Part shown: positions 5,530 through 7,267 of the stretch, piece by piece | How positions within the stretch are numbered: the stretch's first letter is position 1 | How the letters are laid out: each line of letters opens with the position of its first letter | DNA from: Alphaproteobacteria bacterium | Lineage (GTDB): Bacteria > Pseudomonadota > Alphaproteobacteria > Micavibrionales > UBA2020 | Direction of reading: 5' to 3' | Assembly (NCBI GenBank): GCA_020853455.1 | Contig: JADYYV010000085.1 | Span: 1 to 7,267, forward strand | Length of the DNA stretch: 7,267 bases | Made by a program: the position numbers and the translations under genes | Notes under the pieces: generated by a model | The model's database searches: none | The model's input: only the letters and a program-made list of their open reading frames with translations | What the model was told of the DNA's origin: nothing

Positions 5530-6331
5530 GCGAAGCTTCCTTGGCGGCGCGCACGAAATAGCGGCTGGTGTTGATGCGCATCGCGTCGATCTGCGTTTTC
5601 GCAATTTCGCGGAAGCTGGAGCGGTGCGGCAGTTCCGCCGCTTTATAGAGGTACTGGTACGGGCCTTCTGAATCGCGCACGATCAGCGCACAGTCGTGGT
5701 TATCGAGACGACGGTAGATTTCTTCGCGGCCATACAGCAGGCTTGCGCAGATCACCAGCTCGTTCTCAACCGGCGTGTATTGCAGCGCGTCCATCCATTG
5801 CACGTTCACGCTGTCCTTCAGGCCGATCTTGCGGCTGAGCTGTTTTGCCAGCTCACACGCCTCGGCATCGTAATCGACACAGACAATCGGGGTATCCGGA
5901 CACTCGCGCGCCAGCATGAAGGCGGTCATTGGCAACGCCCCTGCCCCCAGAAAGCTGATGCGGCTGAAGGCCCCTTGCTGCTTGAACAGTTCGATTTCGG
6001 CGCGGCAGAGCGCGGTGTATTCAGGGAAGTACCAGAATTCGGCAAGGTCGCAGGCCGCGCGTGACAGCAGCTTGCGCGCCCAGTATTTTTCCATCTCGCA
6101 TTCGGCGATGCCGCACAGCACGGGCAGCTTTTCGCGCTCGATCGCAAGGTCCGGCGTGTCCATCAGGAATTTGATGAGTTCGGGCGCCTGGCATTTCGTC
6201 AGCGTGCGCACCAGATGTGTCAGGGATTTCGTGACCGCTTCGTTGTCAGGCGACAGGTTTTGTTCCTGCGACAACAGCGCGTAGCTCTGGCGAATGGCCT
6301 CGACCGCTTGCGTTTTAAGCTCAGTCCACAT
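5513..6331 (-). CDS. Nicotianamine synthase-like (NAS/CntL family) aminobutyrate transferase
   Basis: Family members transfer 3-amino-3-carboxypropyl (aminobutyrate) groups from S-adenosylmethionine. Plant NAS joins three to make nicotianamine, while bacterial CntL-type enzymes put one on a histidine to build staphylopine/pseudopaline metallophores. The 272 residues match the size of bacterial members. An all-helical N-terminal part (1-125) includes ECEMEKYWARKLLSR (77-91) and FWYFPEYTALCRAEIELF (99-116), corresponding to the family's acidic E-x-E region and the F-P-x-Y helix. A Rossmann-like SAM domain follows: ISFLGAGALPMTAFMLA (125-141; family F-x-G-S-G-P-L-P-x-T), VCVDYDAEACELA (150-162), VQWMDA (177-182), LVICASLLYG (192-201) and CALIVRDSEG (214-223; family L-x-x-R-x-x-x-G). 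The ATG at 6331 follows AGGGTGGG (6340-6347) by eight bases. It is first in the operon, under a candidate Fur-controlled promoter. Motifs were read by eye. A more remote class I methyltransferase-like role remains possible, and the acceptor substrate is unknown. Confidence 0.75.
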   Translation of the reverse strand: MWTELKTQAVEAIRQSYALLSQEQNLSPDNEAVTKSLTHLVRTLTKCQAPELIKFLMDTPDLAIEREKLPVLCGIAECEMEKYWARKLLSRAACDLAEFWYFPEYTALCRAEIELFKQQGAFSRISFLGAGALPMTAFMLARECPDTPIVCVDYDAEACELAKQLSRKIGLKDSVNVQWMDALQYTPVENELVICASLLYGREEIYRRLDNHDCALIVRDSEGPYQYLYKAAELPHRSSFREIAKTQIDAMRINTSRYFVRAAKEASHVSAA

Positions 6332-6403
6332 CCCTAAATCCCACCCTATTGAAGTCTGCGTAGTTTGTCAGAAAACGGGATAATTTTCCAGTTATTTGTC
6401 GGA

Positions 6404-6423
6404 GGCGGGATCCCTCTCCCGCC
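6404..6423 (-). promoter_or_regulatory. GC-rich hairpin in the NAS-like operon leader
   Basis: GGCGGGA (6404-6410) and TCCCGCC (6417-6423) are perfect 7-bp arms around a 6-base loop, about 75-90 bases before the start codon at 6331. No U-tract follows on either strand, so it is not a standard terminator. Its arms overlap the larger hairpin at 6409-6470, so both cannot form fully at once. Confidence 0.45.
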
Positions 6424-6470
6424 ACTATTTCGCTTCAAAAATGATAGCTGAAAACAGTGGCAGGGGGATC
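6409..6470 (-). promoter_or_regulatory. Long imperfect stem-loop in the NAS-like operon leader
   Basis: The arms pair as follows: 6409-6417 with 6462-6470 (nine pairs including one G-U, outermost GATCCC/GGGATC), a three-base bulge CCC (6418-6420), then GCCACT (6421-6426) with AGTGGC (6456-6461). After a mismatch come TTT/AAA, and with small bulges CGCT (6431-6434) with AGC-G (6446-6450). The apical loop is about 11 bases. The length and interruptions resemble a structured RNA leader or a small palindromic element more than a protein site. The function is unknown. Confidence 0.5.
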
Positions 6471-6516
6471 TTCACTTACACGACGAAGCTGAAAAATTTG
6501 TATCTTCCCGTAAACC

Positions 6517-6535
6517 GAGATTGAAAATCATTCTC
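6517..6535 (-). promoter_or_regulatory. Fur box (predicted iron-responsive operator)
   Basis: The plus-strand 19-mer GAGATTGAAAATCATTCTC matches the classical Fur consensus GATAATGATAATCATTATC at 15 of 19 positions. All of the ATCATT core matches. It begins at the -10 of the minus-strand promoter at 6535-6564 and spans its predicted start site, the classical arrangement for Fur repression. It is also about 120 bp upstream of the aldo/keto reductase, so effects in that direction cannot be excluded. In some alphaproteobacteria Fur-family proteins respond to manganese instead of iron. Confidence 0.6.
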
Positions 6536-6564
6536 ATTTAGCTTCAGAAAACCACATCTGTCAA
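6535..6564 (-). promoter_or_regulatory. Candidate promoter of the NAS-like operon
   Basis: On the minus strand a perfect TTGACA (6559-6564) is followed after 18 bases by TAAATG (6535-6540), a weak -10 that keeps only the leading T-A and one further match. The start would be near 6528, inside the Fur box, giving a leader of about 197 nt to the ATG at 6331. AT-rich DNA just upstream (6570-6600) could act as an UP element. Confidence 0.4.
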
Positions 6565-6604
6565 AGTGATTTTTAAATTTCAAATAAAACAATAACTTAA
6601 TAGC

Positions 6605-6632
6605 TTGTTTGTGCAGGCGTCGCCCCTATATC
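6605..6632 (+). promoter_or_regulatory. Candidate promoter of the aldo/keto reductase gene
   Basis: TTGTTT (6605-6610) and TATATC (6627-6632) lie 16 bases apart on the plus strand, each with about four consensus matches. The start would be near 6640, just ahead of the strong AAGGAG ribosome site (6643-6648). A weak-to-moderate call. Confidence 0.3.
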
Positions 6633-6655
6633 CTATCCACAGAAGGAGAAGACTC

Positions 6656-7267
6656 ATGCAAAAACGACCCCTTGGACATTCAGGCCTTTCCGTTGCCCCG
6701 CTCTGCTTTGGCGGCAACGTGTTCGGCTGGACGGCAAATGAAAAGACCTCCTTCGATCTTCTGGATGCCTTCACGGGTGCGGGTTTCGATTTCGTCGATA
6801 CGGCGGATGTCTATACCCGCTGGATCGAGGGCAACAAGGGCGGCGAGTCTGAAACCATCATCGGCAACTGGTTCGCCCGCAGCGGCAAACGCAAAGACGT
6901 CGTACTGGCGACCAAATGCGGCATGGATATGGGACCGGACGGCAAGGGATTGTCGAAGGCGCATATCCTGAAATCCGTCGAAAGCTCTCTCAAAAGGCTC
7001 AAGACCGATTACATCGACCTTTACCAATCCCATGCCGATGATGAAACTGTGCCGCAGGAAGAAACGCTGGCGGCCTATGACACGCTTGTCAAATCAGGCA
7101 AAGTGCGGGCAATCGGCGCGTCCAACTTCACCGCAGCACGGCTGGATTCAGCGGTAACGGTTGCGCAGAAAAATGGCCTGCCCGTTTATGCCAGCCTGCA
7201 ACCCGAATACAACCTCTATGACCGAGAGAAATTCGAGGCGGAGCTTGCGGGCGCTTGTGAAAAACAC
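6656..7267 (+). CDS. Aldo/keto reductase, 3' end outside the window
   Basis: An NAD(P)H-dependent oxidoreductase of the aldo/keto reductase superfamily that reduces carbonyls in the cytosol. The first 204 residues are present and in frame to the window edge; family members run to about 310-350, so roughly a third is missing. The catalytic tetrad is complete: D48 (in FDFVDTADVY), Y53, K87 (in VVLATKCG) and H126 (in IDLYQSHADD). Other family landmarks are the N-terminal RPLGHSGLSVAPLCFGGNVF (4-23), SLKRLKTDYIDLYQ (111-124), GKVRAIGASNF (148-158) and the QPEYNLYDRE segment (182-191). The ATG at 6656 has AAGGAG (6643-6648) seven bases upstream, the strongest ribosome site in the window. It is transcribed away from the NAS-like operon across a shared intergenic region. 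The physiological substrate cannot be inferred. Confidence 0.93.
   Translation, partial: MQKRPLGHSGLSVAPLCFGGNVFGWTANEKTSFDLLDAFTGAGFDFVDTADVYTRWIEGNKGGESETIIGNWFARSGKRKDVVLATKCGMDMGPDGKGLSKAHILKSVESSLKRLKTDYIDLYQSHADDETVPQEETLAAYDTLVKSGKVRAIGASNFTAARLDSAVTVAQKNGLPVYASLQPEYNLYDREKFEAELAGACEKH

Noticed and set aside
5530..5604. Upstream extension of the DapE-like protein by 25 residues
   Set aside because: It lies inside the NAS-like gene in another frame, and a strong AAGGAA site precedes the ATG at 5529.
6404..6470. Intrinsic transcription terminator
   Set aside because: The stems are strong, but no run of T follows on either strand. The position between divergent genes also does not fit a terminator.

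Overview
The window looks like ordinary chromosome from a moderately GC-rich Gram-negative bacterium. An alphaproteobacterium is the best guess, from codon use (many GCG, CGC and GGC codons), Ala/Pro/Lys-rich tails and MazG/DapE-type proteins, but the sequence contains no rRNA or other decisive marker. There are ten genes, the last one cut by the window edge. I found no tRNA, rRNA, CRISPR, insertion sequence or convincing intrinsic terminator.

Layout: (1) 11-199, minus strand, a 62-residue Ala/Pro/Lys-rich protein. (2) 346-1161, plus strand, an inositol-monophosphatase-family phosphatase whose stop codon overlaps that of (3) 1158-1541, minus strand, an unrecognised 127-residue protein. (4) A minus-strand pair, a GNAT acetyltransferase (2537-2989) followed 7 bp later by mazG (1654-2529). 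(5) A roughly 300-bp AT-rich, repeat-containing intergenic region (2990-3297) leading into (6) 3298-3690, plus strand, a 130-residue unrecognised protein with an Ala/Pro tail. (7) A tightly overlapping three-gene minus-strand operon, 6331 to 3717: a nicotianamine-synthase-like protein, a DapE-like M20 zinc hydrolase and a second GNAT acetyltransferase. (8) A regulatory region (6332-6655). (9) 6656-7267+, plus strand, an aldo/keto reductase truncated by the window end.

The most interesting part is the operon 6331-3717 and its control region. The first protein has the core of the nicotianamine synthase fold, the family that also contains the bacterial metallophore enzymes of the staphylopine/pseudopaline type (CntL). 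About 190 bp upstream lies a 19-bp site matching the classical Fur consensus at 15 of 19 positions. It abuts the -10 of a candidate minus-strand promoter with a perfect TTGACA -35. The predicted leader of about 200 nt holds a long imperfect hairpin that overlaps a second, mutually exclusive one. Together this suggests an iron- or metal-responsive operon making or processing a nicotianamine-like metallophore with an unusual partner set (M20 hydrolase plus GNAT, with no opine dehydrogenase inside the operon). The family assignments rest on motifs read by eye; the pathway is inference.
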